The translations under genes were made by a program, and so were the position numbers. The notes under the pieces were generated by a model. That model did not search any database, was not told the origin of the DNA, and worked only from the letters and a program-made list of their open reading frames with translations. From JBOHNS01 sp050730835 (GTDB lineage: Bacteria > Patescibacteriota > Saccharimonadia > Saccharimonadales > UBA4665), in contig JBOHNS010000008.1 in the NCBI GenBank assembly GCA_050730835.1, forward strand, positions 1 through 11,012: a stretch of DNA of 11,012 nt, in the 5' to 3' direction. Position 1 is the stretch's first letter. The number at the start of each line of letters is the position of its first letter. Positions 1 to 6,051 of the stretch are shown one piece after another.

Positions 1-72
1 AATATGCGTCATGAAGACATGTATCACGAACTACTTAAAATACTACGAAAGGACGGCTTGAGGCTAGGCTAA
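1..72 (+). CDS. 3' end of an unrecognised gene (partial)
   Basis: Reading frame 1 is open from the window edge to a TAA at 70-72 and gives a 23-residue tail that ends DGLRLG. The stretch is rich in Leu, Lys and charged residues and looks helical. I do not recognise a family from so little. A second + frame is also open to a TGA at 59-61, so the frame choice is uncertain. Codons include CTA and CTT for Leu. Nothing in the sequence links it to the oppositely oriented cyd operon; the two converge. Confidence 0.3.
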   Translation, partial: NMRHEDMYHELLKILRKDGLRLG

Positions 73-166
73 ACTAGTCTTGAACCTAAAATAATATCTT
101 ATTTATCATTTATTAGAACTCGTCTGAAAAATGAGAAATGAGAAATAGTAGCTTATAGTTTCCTTG
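73..166. other. Intergenic spacer between convergent genes
   Basis: AT-rich spacer between the left-edge gene and the cydB stop codon. I find no convincing GC-rich hairpin with a T-tract, so no intrinsic terminator can be called for either gene. It holds degenerate and perfect 7-bp repeats (about 99-112 and 129-146) that continue into the cydB stop region. Confidence 0.6.
129..146. repeat. Heptamer tandem repeat (ATGAGAA)n
   Basis: ATGAGAA occurs twice head to tail at 131-137 and 138-144, with partial units on both sides, giving 18 bp of exact period 7. Just upstream, TTATTTA TCATTTA at 99-112 is a degenerate pair with the same period. Short heptanucleotide repeats of this kind are known from cyanobacterial intergenic DNA as STRR sequences; here the unit sequence differs from block to block. 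Confidence 0.8.
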
Positions 167-186
167 CTACTTGCTACTTGCTACTT
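163..186. repeat. Heptamer tandem repeat (TTGCTAC)3 overlapping the cydB 3' end
   Basis: TTGCTAC is repeated exactly three times (164-170, 171-177, 178-184) with one flanking matching base on the left and two on the right. The cydB stop codon (complement of 167-169) and its last codons lie inside the repeat. Seven is not a multiple of three, so each added or lost unit would change the reading frame and the C-terminus of CydB. Confidence 0.85.
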
Positions 187-1186
187 TTGTCCCATCGCCG
201 CGCTGAAATAAAACGTAGAGCCAAATTAATGATGGCACCAGCAAAACGGCGCCGACGGCCAGGCTGATGAGCGTGTCTTTGATGACTAGCGGTGGCGCGG
301 TGGCGGCAGAAATTGTCAGGCCGGGCGTTAGCAGGTGCGGATATTGCGCGGCGGCCCAAGCCCAAAGCACGGCCGTTACGGCGATGGCGCCGACAATTCT
401 AGCGGCGATAAAACTTCTAGCGTAGAGCAAAGCTAGCGCTAGCACGCCAGCGACGGCGGAAATAATTACTAGCGGCAAGCCGCGGTGCGCTAGCCCGTGC
501 GCCAGAACTTGCGCGTCTTGATGCAAAAATACTAGGCCAATGGCTGCGATAATGCCAGCCATAATGCCAGCCGCTAGCGCTCTAGCGCGAAATTGCGCTA
601 CTAGCTGCGAATCTTTCGCGCGCCTAGCGTCAGCCGTCAAATAAACCGCCGCTAGATAGGCGCAAACCGCAACCGCTAGCAAGCCTGTCATAATTGAAAC
701 TGGGTTTAGCCAAGCGGAAATCGCGTTGCCCGTGCCAAAAGCCACTGGCACTCGGCCAGAAGCCACAGCGCCAGCAATCGCGCCAAAGAAAAACGGCGTG
801 ATAATCGACGATAGCGCGAAAGCCGCGCCAAACAATCGCCGTTGCCAAACTTTAACCACGACTTTGCGAAAAGCAAAGGCCGAACCGCGGGCGATGACGC
901 CAAACGCCGCTAGCGTAAACGGAATCCAAAGCGTCGAAAAAACCGCGCCGAATAGCGGCGGAAAACACGTCCACATAATGACTAGCACGAAAATTAGCCA
1001 TACGTGGTTGGCTTCCCAAACCGGGCCGATGGATTTTTCGATTAAAGCTCGCTGCTTGGCGCCGCGCCGAGCGCCGCCAGCCGTCAAATCCCAAAAACCC
1101 GCGCCAAAATCCGCGCCGCCAAATAGCGCGTAAAAAGTTAGCCCGAGCCACATAATTCCAGCCGCAAAATCCGCTAAAGAGCCCAT
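167..1186 (-). CDS. cydB: Cytochrome bd quinol oxidase subunit II
   Basis: Second subunit of the bd-type oxidase, a membrane complex that oxidises quinol and reduces O2 to water. The product is 339 residues (E. coli CydB is about 379) and strongly hydrophobic with about eight or nine membrane segments. Visible family marks are the N-terminal FGGADFGAGFWD stretch (about 22-33, with the conserved Asp26) and GPVWEANHVW (about 54-63). I chose the ATG at 1184-1186 because AGGGGAG stands seven bases upstream. An in-frame ATG at 1216 would add ten residues (MAFTYKGRYE), but these are encoded across the ribosome binding site. It follows cydA after 156 bp containing a long inverted repeat that can hide this start. 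The last residues (VASSK) are encoded by a heptamer repeat. CTAG is very frequent, roughly 19 by my count. Confidence 0.95.
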   Translation of the reverse strand: MGSLADFAAGIMWLGLTFYALFGGADFGAGFWDLTAGGARRGAKQRALIEKSIGPVWEANHVWLIFVLVIMWTCFPPLFGAVFSTLWIPFTLAAFGVIARGSAFAFRKVVVKVWQRRLFGAAFALSSIITPFFFGAIAGAVASGRVPVAFGTGNAISAWLNPVSIMTGLLAVAVCAYLAAVYLTADARRAKDSQLVAQFRARALAAGIMAGIIAAIGLVFLHQDAQVLAHGLAHRGLPLVIISAVAGVLALALLYARSFIAARIVGAIAVTAVLWAWAAAQYPHLLTPGLTISAATAPPLVIKDTLISLAVGAVLLVPSLIWLYVLFQRGDGTKVASSK

Positions 1187-1200
1187 TTCATATCTCCCCT
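1187..1200 (-). promoter_or_regulatory. cydB ribosome binding site
   Basis: On the - strand AGGGGAG is followed by ATATGAA and then ATG. This is the strongest Shine-Dalgarno among the - strand genes, and it decides the cydB start at 1186 over the upstream ATG at 1216. It lies wholly within one arm of the 24-bp inverted repeat, so it would be base-paired if the intercistronic stem forms. Confidence 0.85.
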
Positions 1201-1253
1201 TGTAAGTGAAAGCCATACTGGCGAGTGCTAGATGTTAGTTCTTGCGAGGAAGC

Positions 1254-1267
1254 GTAGCCGTAGCTAC
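1254..1267 (-). other. RNA hairpin with UACG tetraloop
   Basis: On the - strand the segment reads GUAGC UACG GCUAC: a perfect 5-bp stem closed by C-G around a UACG loop. C(UNCG)G loops are a known class of unusually stable RNA tetraloops. It lies inside the loop of the larger cydA-cydB inverted repeat. Confidence 0.5.
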
Positions 1268-1342
1268 ACTGACCAGTAAAACTGGCAGCTAGTGCCGTCA
1301 GGATGGTTTGCAACGGAGGGGAGATATGAAATGGGCTCTTAG

Positions 1343-2710
1343 TCATTTATCGCTCCGATGATTATGCTTAGCGTCATTTTCTAAAACGCTAGCCGGCAAC
1401 GGCTGGCGCGCCAAATAGCGCAAAACTTTGACGAGAATTACTGTCAAAACCGCGTAAATCAGAATCAATGCATAAAAGCCGTATTGAATTCCCGGCTCGG
1501 GGTTGGCAGCGTCGGCGACGCGCAAAACTTTGTAGACAATCCACGGCTGGCGGCCGACTTCCGTGACAATCCAGCCTAGTTCGGTAGCAACAATCGCTAG
1601 CCCGCCAGAAACCGCGACCGCCCGCAAAAACCATTTCGATTTTGGAATTGCCCGCTTGCGCCACCAGACCCAAGCGAACCACAGCGCCAGTAGGAAAAAG
1701 CCCGTGCCAATCGCCACCATCGCGTCAAATGCTAAATGCACAAGCGTCACTAAACCTGGTCGATTTTTTACGGGCGTGGCATCTAGCCCCTGAATTTTGG
1801 CGTGCGGATTGTATTTATCAATTAGCGAAAGCCCGTCCGGAATTTTAATTGCACCATGTAATTTTCCATTAGAATAATAACCAAGTAATGATAGCGGCGC
1901 GCCTTTAGTGGTTTTCGATAATCCTTCCATAGCGGCGAGTTTGGTCGGCTGAGTTGACGAAACATTCCGAGCCGCCCAATCGCCGCTCACGACCTGAAAT
2001 GGCGTAGCGATTAGCGCGAAAACCAGCGGAATCAAAAGCCCGGCCATATAATAGCGCCCGCGTTTGCCGCGCAACATGGCCACGGCGTAGACGCTGGCCG
2101 CGCAAAAGCCGGTGACCAAAAAGGCCGCAAAAATTTGATGCGTCGTTTCTGGCCCCGTCGAGGCATTAAACATCGCCGCCCATGGATTTACGCCCACTAG
2201 CTTGCCACTAACAATCTTAAATCCGCTAGGCGAATTCATCCAGGCATTAGCGCTCGTCACAAAAAACGTGCCGGCAATTCCTGATAAAATTATCGGAATT
2301 CCAGACAGCATGTGGGCTTTAGCCGATAAACGATTCCAGCCGTACAAATAAATCCCCAGAAATATCGCCTCAATAAAAAACGCGATGCCCTCAATCGCAA
2401 ACGGCAAACCAATCACCGATCCGTAATGACCTAAAAATCCGGCAAACAGCGAGCCCATTTCAAACGATACAATCGTGCCCGAAACCGCGCCGACCGCGAA
2501 CAAAACTCCCAGCACTTTCGCCCAGCGCCGCGCCAAAACCTTGTAAATCGGATCGTTTTTGCGATGCCCCAAATATTCGGCCAGCAGCACCAAAATCGGC
2601 AAACCGACGCCAAAACTAGCAATAATAATATGCCAGCCCAGCGAAAACCCCATCTGGCTGCGCGCCGCCACCGGATTGGCGGTCGCGGCAAACGTCATTA
2701 AAGGTTGCAT
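1343..2710 (-). CDS. cydA: Cytochrome bd quinol oxidase subunit I
   Basis: Catalytic subunit of the bd oxidase, carrying hemes b558, b595 and d and the quinol site. By alignment from memory to E. coli CydA, the ligands and key residues are present (numbering from the ATG at 2710): His27 (b595/d ligand region), His191 and Met331 (heme b558), Glu107 and Glu114 (proton path, seven apart as I recall for Geobacillus), Lys257 and Glu262 in QPTKLAAME (quinol loop), and GRQPW at 386-390 preceded by Glu384. At 455 residues against 522 in E. coli it has the short Q-loop form. The ATG at 2698 (MTFAATANP) is an alternative start; neither has a clear Shine-Dalgarno. Stop is TGA. It follows the AI-2E/PerM gene by 40 bp and precedes cydB. 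Confidence 0.96.
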   Translation of the reverse strand: MQPLMTFAATANPVAARSQMGFSLGWHIIIASFGVGLPILVLLAEYLGHRKNDPIYKVLARRWAKVLGVLFAVGAVSGTIVSFEMGSLFAGFLGHYGSVIGLPFAIEGIAFFIEAIFLGIYLYGWNRLSAKAHMLSGIPIILSGIAGTFFVTSANAWMNSPSGFKIVSGKLVGVNPWAAMFNASTGPETTHQIFAAFLVTGFCAASVYAVAMLRGKRGRYYMAGLLIPLVFALIATPFQVVSGDWAARNVSSTQPTKLAAMEGLSKTTKGAPLSLLGYYSNGKLHGAIKIPDGLSLIDKYNPHAKIQGLDATPVKNRPGLVTLVHLAFDAMVAIGTGFFLLALWFAWVWWRKRAIPKSKWFLRAVAVSGGLAIVATELGWIVTEVGRQPWIVYKVLRVADAANPEPGIQYGFYALILIYAVLTVILVKVLRYLARQPLPASVLENDAKHNHRSDK

Positions 2711-2735
2711 AGCATCATTATCGCAGCTGGAACTT

Positions 2736-2751
2736 ACTTATACCAATAAGT
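2736..2751. promoter_or_regulatory. Short perfect dyad upstream of cydA
   Basis: ACTTAT-ACCA-ATAAGT is a perfect 6-bp inverted repeat with a four-base spacer. It overlaps the first base of the upstream gene's stop codon and lies about 25-40 bp before the cydA start. It could be an operator or a weak RNA hairpin. No matching regulator gene is in the window. Confidence 0.35.
2737..2745 (-). promoter_or_regulatory. Possible extended -10 promoter for cydAB
   Basis: On the - strand TGG TATAAG fits the TGn-TATAAT extended -10 pattern. It is placed to start RNA roughly 20-30 bases before cydA. I see no good -35 hexamer, and it lies inside the dyad at 2736-2751. It would let cydAB be expressed apart from the two upstream genes. 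Confidence 0.35.
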
Positions 2752-3761
2752 TAATTCTTTTTAGGAGCCGGGCTTAGCTTTGGCTCTCCTTCGCGGAAGC
2801 TGTCGACGGCGGCGCTGATAGTTAGCGCTACCGGCACGGCTAGCAGCGCTCCCAGGATTCCGTAAAGCTCGGCACCGACTAGCAGGCTAAAAATTATGAT
2901 AATCGGGTGCAGCTTGACCGTTCGGCCGAGCAAAACTGGCGCTAGCAAATGATTCTCGATTTGCTGGACGACGACGTAAAGTATTAGCGTGACTAGCGCC
3001 GTTTTAACAGAAACTGTCAGCGCTAGTAAAACGCCGGGAATCGCGGCGGCGATCGGGCCAAGCGTCGGGATAATTTCGAGCAAGCCGGAAATTAGGCCTA
3101 AAACGCCGGCAAACGGCAAGCCGATTAGCAGCGCGCCAATCCAAACTATCACGCCGACGGCTAGACTAAGCAGAATTTGCGCCTTGACCCAACTGACCAG
3201 CTTTTTCTCGATGCGGTTCCAAATATCGCTAGCACGCGGCCGGTATTTTTTCGGGAAATAACTGATCAAAGTAGCGCGCGAGCGATCGTAGCTGGCCAGC
3301 CAGTACAACGTTACGACGACAATCGTTGCTAAGCCGACTAGCAGCTCGACGACGTTTTTGGACACCTTAAAAATTGCCGAGCCTAGCGAGCCGTAGTGGC
3401 CTTGCAGCGTTTGGCGCAACGAGTTTATATTGAGATGGAAATTGAGGCCGTGCTGTCGCTTAAAGCGCGCGATATAATCTGGGATTTGGGTGGCGAATGT
3501 CGACGATTCTTTGAGCAAATTCGGCGCCACGAAGTAGGCGATAAGCGCTATCAAAATCAGCAAACTGATAGGCGGCAACAGCACCGCCAGGCCAGCCGGT
3601 ATGTGGCGCTCGCGCAGCCATTTGACAACCGGATGAAGCGCCACGGTAATCAAAAAAGCCACGAAAAACACCACCAAAACCAGCTTCAGCGTCACCACCA
3701 GCCAAAGCAAAATCAAAACCACGATGGCCTGCAGAATATGGTTCTTGCGCAAATTGAACAT
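2751..3761 (-). CDS. AI-2E/PerM family membrane protein
   Basis: A 336-residue polytopic membrane protein of the AI-2E transporter/PerM family (PF01594). Members are thought to export small molecules or ions (autoinducer-2, Na+/H+ exchange), so the substrate cannot be read from sequence. It begins with paired hydrophobic segments (about 8-40 and 55-80). A soluble middle region (about 85-130) follows. The family-typical C-terminal core is present: GLISGLLEIIPTLGPIAAAIPG (about 220-245) and QQIENHLLAPVLLGRTVKLHP (about 265-290). The last residues are hydrophilic (SPAPKKN). The ATG at 3759-3761 lies six bases after the DUF488 stop codon, so the two genes are almost surely co-transcribed; TAGG five bases upstream of the ATG is a weak ribosome binding site. 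CTAG is common in this gene, about nine by my count. Confidence 0.93.
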   Translation of the reverse strand: MFNLRKNHILQAIVVLILLWLVVTLKLVLVVFFVAFLITVALHPVVKWLRERHIPAGLAVLLPPISLLILIALIAYFVAPNLLKESSTFATQIPDYIARFKRQHGLNFHLNINSLRQTLQGHYGSLGSAIFKVSKNVVELLVGLATIVVVTLYWLASYDRSRATLISYFPKKYRPRASDIWNRIEKKLVSWVKAQILLSLAVGVIVWIGALLIGLPFAGVLGLISGLLEIIPTLGPIAAAIPGVLLALTVSVKTALVTLILYVVVQQIENHLLAPVLLGRTVKLHPIIIIFSLLVGAELYGILGALLAVPVALTISAAVDSFREGEPKLSPAPKKN

Positions 3762-3767
3762 TATAGC

Positions 3768-4115
3768 CTAGTTTAGCAGAAATTCGCGCAAAACGACCGC
3801 TTGGTTGTGCAGCTCATCTTTGGCGGAATAGATTAGCGTTAGCGTTTGGTGGTCGCTAGCGGCCTGCTTTAGTTTGGCTAGCGCCGGATTTTGGGCTAGT
3901 TCTCGTTTGTATTTATGCTTGAACTGGCTGAATTTGGCTGGGTCGTGATTAAACCATTTGCGCAAACCATCGCTCGGGCCAACTTCTTTTAGCCATTCGT
4001 CTAACTTAGCTTTTTCTTTGCTAACGCCGCGCGGCCACAGCCGGTCGACTAGTACGCGGTAGCCATCGCTAGCGGTTGGTTCGTTGTAAATCCGTTTAAT
4101 TTGAACAGTTGCCAT
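3768..4115 (-). CDS. YeaO-like DUF488 family protein
   Basis: A 115-residue soluble protein of the DUF488/YeaO family (COG3189). Recognisable marks are the N-terminal IKRIY, then YRVLVDRLWPRGVSKEKAKLDEW (about 19-41), KWFNHDPAKF (about 53-62) and the C-terminal LTLIYSAKDELHNQAVVL (about 92-109). The length is usual for the family. The biochemical function is not established; the conserved Arg/Trp core suggests a small-molecule or nucleic-acid binding pocket, which is inference only. It is the first gene of the - strand run leading to cydAB. Its ATG follows two tandem TATAAT boxes with no room for a leader or Shine-Dalgarno, so it is probably translated from a leaderless mRNA. Confidence 0.9.
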   Translation of the reverse strand: MATVQIKRIYNEPTASDGYRVLVDRLWPRGVSKEKAKLDEWLKEVGPSDGLRKWFNHDPAKFSQFKHKYKRELAQNPALAKLKQAASDHQTLTLIYSAKDELHNQAVVLREFLLN

Positions 4116-4116
4116 A

Positions 4117-4128
4117 ATTATAATTATA
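4117..4128 (-). promoter_or_regulatory. Tandem -10 boxes for a leaderless DUF488-cyd operon mRNA
   Basis: On the - strand TATAAT occurs twice back to back (4123-4128 and 4117-4122). From the upstream copy, transcription would start about seven bases on, at or next to the ATG at 4115. I see no clear -35. The 32-bp gap to the divergent + strand gene leaves little room for any other signal. Confidence 0.5.
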
Positions 4129-4132
4129 CACT

Positions 4133-4138
4133 TACAAT
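4133..4138 (+). promoter_or_regulatory. Possible -10 box for the ABC/NDH-2 fusion gene
   Basis: TACAAT on the + strand ends nine bases before the ATG at 4148, which would give a very short leader. No good -35 hexamer and no Shine-Dalgarno are visible. The match is modest and could be chance in this AT-rich gap. Confidence 0.3.
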
Positions 4139-4147
4139 CTTAGTTAA

Positions 4148-5281
4148 ATGGCCGACAAACAAATAGTGTTAGACAAACTTTCTAAGCGTTACCCTGGCAC
4201 TCAAGTATATTCACTGCGCGACGTTTCGTTTTCTGTCGAAGCTGGCGAGGTTTATGGGTTTTTGGGGGCGAATGGGGCGGGCAAATCTACGGCGATTCGG
4301 ACGCTCTTGAATTTTATTCAGCCGAGTGGTGGCGGGGCGACGATTATGGGATTGGATGTCGTCAAAGATTCGGTGGCGATTAAACGGCATGTTGGGTATT
4401 TGAGCGGCGAGGTGGCGCTGTACGGCAGAATGACGGGCGGGCAATTTTTGAAATATATGGCCGCATTGCAGCCGCTGAAAAAAGCAAAATATCAGCGCGA
4501 GCTGGCGCGGCGATTTGATGCCGATCTGGACAAGCCGATTGGGAATTTGAGCAAGGGGCAGCGGCAGAAAATCGGGCTGCTGCAAGCCTTTATGCACGAG
4601 CCGGAAATGCTGATTTTGGACGAACCGACCAGCGGTTTGGATCCGTTGATGCAAGAGGAATTTTTCAAACTCATCCGCGAATCGAAAGCCCGCGGCACGG
4701 CCGTATTTGCCAGCAGCCATAATTTCGCCGAGGTGCAGCGCATGTGCGATAAAGTCGGCTTTATCCGCGAAGGCAAGCTGGTCGCCGAGCAAACGCTGGC
4801 CGATTTGGCCGCCCAGGCCGCGCACACTTTTACGCTGGCTTTTGCTGATCAAGCGCCGCGCGCCGAACTGGCAAAATTGTCGGGCGCCAAAGTAACGGCG
4901 CACGACGAGCATCACCTGACCGTTTCTTTCCAGGGCGAATTGACACCGCTGTTCGCGCTCGGCGACATGGCTAGTTTTACCAATAAAAACGGCGAAATTT
5001 TGCCAGCTCTGGCCCAAGTTGCTGTCAAACAAAGCAGCTGCATCGCCCAAAATATTGTTAAATCAATTAATCAAAAACCATTAAGCCAATTTGATTACCA
5101 GCCAATCGCGTTTTTAATAAGTTTAGGCCGCGGGCAAGGCGTCGGCCAAATTTTTGGCAGCAATCTATCGGGCTGGCCGGTAAAATTATTAGTAAATTTG
5201 GCCTATTTAAAGGCTTTTCCGACTTTCAAAATGAAGCGAAAAATTCTGGCCGTTTGGGCCCGAAGCATATTCTCAGCCTAA
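4148..5281 (+). CDS. Chimeric ORF: ABC-2-type ATPase fused to NDH-2 C-terminus
   Basis: Residues 1 to about 271 are an ABC-2-type ATP-binding subunit: Walker A GANGAGKST (40-48), signature LSKGQ (134-138), Walker B LILDEP with Asp158/Glu159, D-loop SGLD, switch His191, then the accessory C-terminal region ending in GELTPLFAL. From FALGDMASF (269 on) the sequence changes to the end of a type II NADH dehydrogenase: the GD motif of the FAD site, AQVAVKQ matching the quinone-site AQxAxQQ pattern, then PLSQFDYQP, SLGRGQ and a basic amphipathic membrane-binding tail. Both families carry an 'FAL'-like sequence at the join, which suggests microhomology recombination. The last ~25-30 residues of the ATPase, its permease and the NDH-2 Rossmann domains are missing. 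The ATPase may still fold, but I doubt the fused protein is a working NADH dehydrogenase. Misassembly is the main alternative. Confidence 0.85.
   Translation: MADKQIVLDKLSKRYPGTQVYSLRDVSFSVEAGEVYGFLGANGAGKSTAIRTLLNFIQPSGGGATIMGLDVVKDSVAIKRHVGYLSGEVALYGRMTGGQFLKYMAALQPLKKAKYQRELARRFDADLDKPIGNLSKGQRQKIGLLQAFMHEPEMLILDEPTSGLDPLMQEEFFKLIRESKARGTAVFASSHNFAEVQRMCDKVGFIREGKLVAEQTLADLAAQAAHTFTLAFADQAPRAELAKLSGAKVTAHDEHHLTVSFQGELTPLFALGDMASFTNKNGEILPALAQVAVKQSSCIAQNIVKSINQKPLSQFDYQPIAFLISLGRGQGVGQIFGSNLSGWPVKLLVNLAYLKAFPTFKMKRKILAVWARSIFSA
4952..5281 (+). pseudogene. NDH-2 C-terminal remnant (ndh-like)
   Basis: These ~109 codons correspond to the final quarter of a type II NADH:quinone oxidoreductase of about 400-430 residues. 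They include the last FAD contact (GD), the quinone-binding AQVAVKQ and the amphipathic C-terminal membrane anchor. Both nucleotide-binding Rossmann folds are absent, so this part cannot bind NADH. It is read in frame as the tail of the ABC ATPase. The DNA here is visibly more AT-rich than the ATPase part and uses codons such as AAA, AAT, TTA and ATT more. Confidence 0.65.
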
Positions 5282-5307
5282 GCGAAAACTCAAAAAGTTA
5301 AAAAAAT

Positions 5308-6045
5308 TTAATTCAAATTTTGGCTTAAAAATTGCACAGTTTCTTGCCAAGCGTCGCTGGCCGCGGCTTCATTATAAGCGTATGGATTGGTGTCGTTGAA
5401 AAAGGCGTGGCCACAGTCCGGATAAACTTTTGCCTGGTAATTTACGCCGGCTGATTGCATATTTTGTTTTAGCTCGGGCAAATCTTTGACCAGGCCTTCG
5501 TCATTTTGGCCGTAGAAGGCTAAAATCGGGCAAGCGATATTTTGGAGTTCGCTTAAATCTTCCGGGGCGTGGCCATAGAATGGCACGGCGGCTTTTAGCC
5601 GCGGTTCGTGCGTGGCTAGCGAATAACTGTAGCCGCCGCCAAAGCAATAGCCGTTGACAGCTATCTTTTGGCCGACTTCCGGCTTGTCAAATAAATAATC
5701 AAAACAAACTTGCAGTTTGCCGAGCGTCTTTTCGGCAAAGCCCGGTTCCTGGATTGGTGCCATCAGCGCACGCAACTTTGGCTGAGCCTCGTTGCGCTTT
5801 TCTGGATTAAATAAATCCGCCTGCAGCTCGGCGCTATGCTCGGCAATATCGGTTTCGCTCAAAAGATCCGGCGCCAGCGCCAGATAACCCTCCGCCGCGA
5901 ACCGCTCGGCAATATTTTTGGTATGTTCATTCAGCGCCCAAACTTCGTGAATCACGATAACCGCACCGCGCGTTTCACCCTCTGGACGAGCCAGATAGGC
6001 CGGAAACTTTTGCCCCTCAAAATCTAAATCAATCATATTTGCCAT
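5308..6045 (-). CDS. Dienelactone hydrolase family protein
   Basis: A cytosolic alpha/beta hydrolase of the dienelactone hydrolase family (PF01738). The Cys-His-Asp triad is visible, numbered from the ATG at 6045: Cys134 in GYCFGG, Asp182 in GQNDEG and His213 in CGHAFFND, with Glu34 in IHEVWAL as in the family. At 245 residues the length is normal. The true substrate is unknown; many relatives in genomes without an aromatic degradation pathway act on other esters or lactones. I chose the ATG at 6043-6045 because a -10 box (TGC TATACT) lies only six bases upstream, leaving no leader. An upstream ATG at 6075 would place the promoter inside the gene, and an ATG at 6036 is also possible. It lies downstream of the methyltransferase gene but has its own promoter, and converges with the ABC/NDH-2 ORF. 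Confidence 0.93.
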   Translation of the reverse strand: MANMIDLDFEGQKFPAYLARPEGETRGAVIVIHEVWALNEHTKNIAERFAAEGYLALAPDLLSETDIAEHSAELQADLFNPEKRNEAQPKLRALMAPIQEPGFAEKTLGKLQVCFDYLFDKPEVGQKIAVNGYCFGGGYSYSLATHEPRLKAAVPFYGHAPEDLSELQNIACPILAFYGQNDEGLVKDLPELKQNMQSAGVNYQAKVYPDCGHAFFNDTNPYAYNEAAASDAWQETVQFLSQNLN

Positions 6046-6051
6046 ATATTT

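Larger units (their letters stand above)
1177..1340 (-). promoter_or_regulatory. Intercistronic inverted repeat that can sequester the cydB start
   Basis: Positions 1177-1200 and 1317-1340 are perfect 24-bp reverse complements, separated by 116 bp. In the - strand mRNA the first arm begins two bases after the cydA UGA. The second arm is the cydB Shine-Dalgarno plus its AUG GGC UCU start. Pairing would bury the cydB translation start in a 24-bp stem. The enclosed segment can itself form three local hairpins (1254-1267, 1267-1294, 1295-1316). A ribosome finishing cydA would cover part of the first arm, so translational coupling is a natural reading. Alternatives are an invertible DNA segment, a small inverted-repeat element, or an amplification or assembly chimera. 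I found no target-site duplication. The repeat is seen; its function is inferred. Confidence 0.7.

Noticed and set aside
726..1133. 135-residue + strand ORF opposite cydB
   Set aside because: Its residues are low-complexity Pro/Ala/Lys/Thr with no recognisable motif, and the opposite strand encodes a clear CydB with family motifs. It is a shadow frame.
1201..1316. tRNA or T-box-like RNA between cydA and cydB
   Set aside because: Hairpins are present, but there is no acceptor/T-arm pattern (GGTTCGA-like), no anticodon arm of correct size and no T-box consensus.
1175..1342. MITE or IS remnant with 24-bp terminal repeats
   Set aside because: No target-site duplication flanks the arms: TA and TAA-like bases do not match when the ends are aligned. 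Kept only as a secondary hypothesis.
1343..1345. TGA recoding (glycine code) as in some CPR phyla
   Set aside because: The cydA TGA stands exactly at the expected C-terminal end, and reading through it runs into another TGA after a non-family sequence. The other genes end with TAA or TAG and show no internal in-frame TGA.
4211..5050. 279-residue - strand ORF opposite the ABC ATPase
   Set aside because: Long only because of codon bias on the other strand; the + strand has Walker A, signature and Walker B motifs in order.
5303..5321. Bidirectional terminator between the ABC/NDH-2 ORF and the dienelactone hydrolase gene
   Set aside because: AAAATTT/AAATTTT forms a seven-pair A-T-only stem overlapping the hydrolase stop codon. 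Too weak to call.
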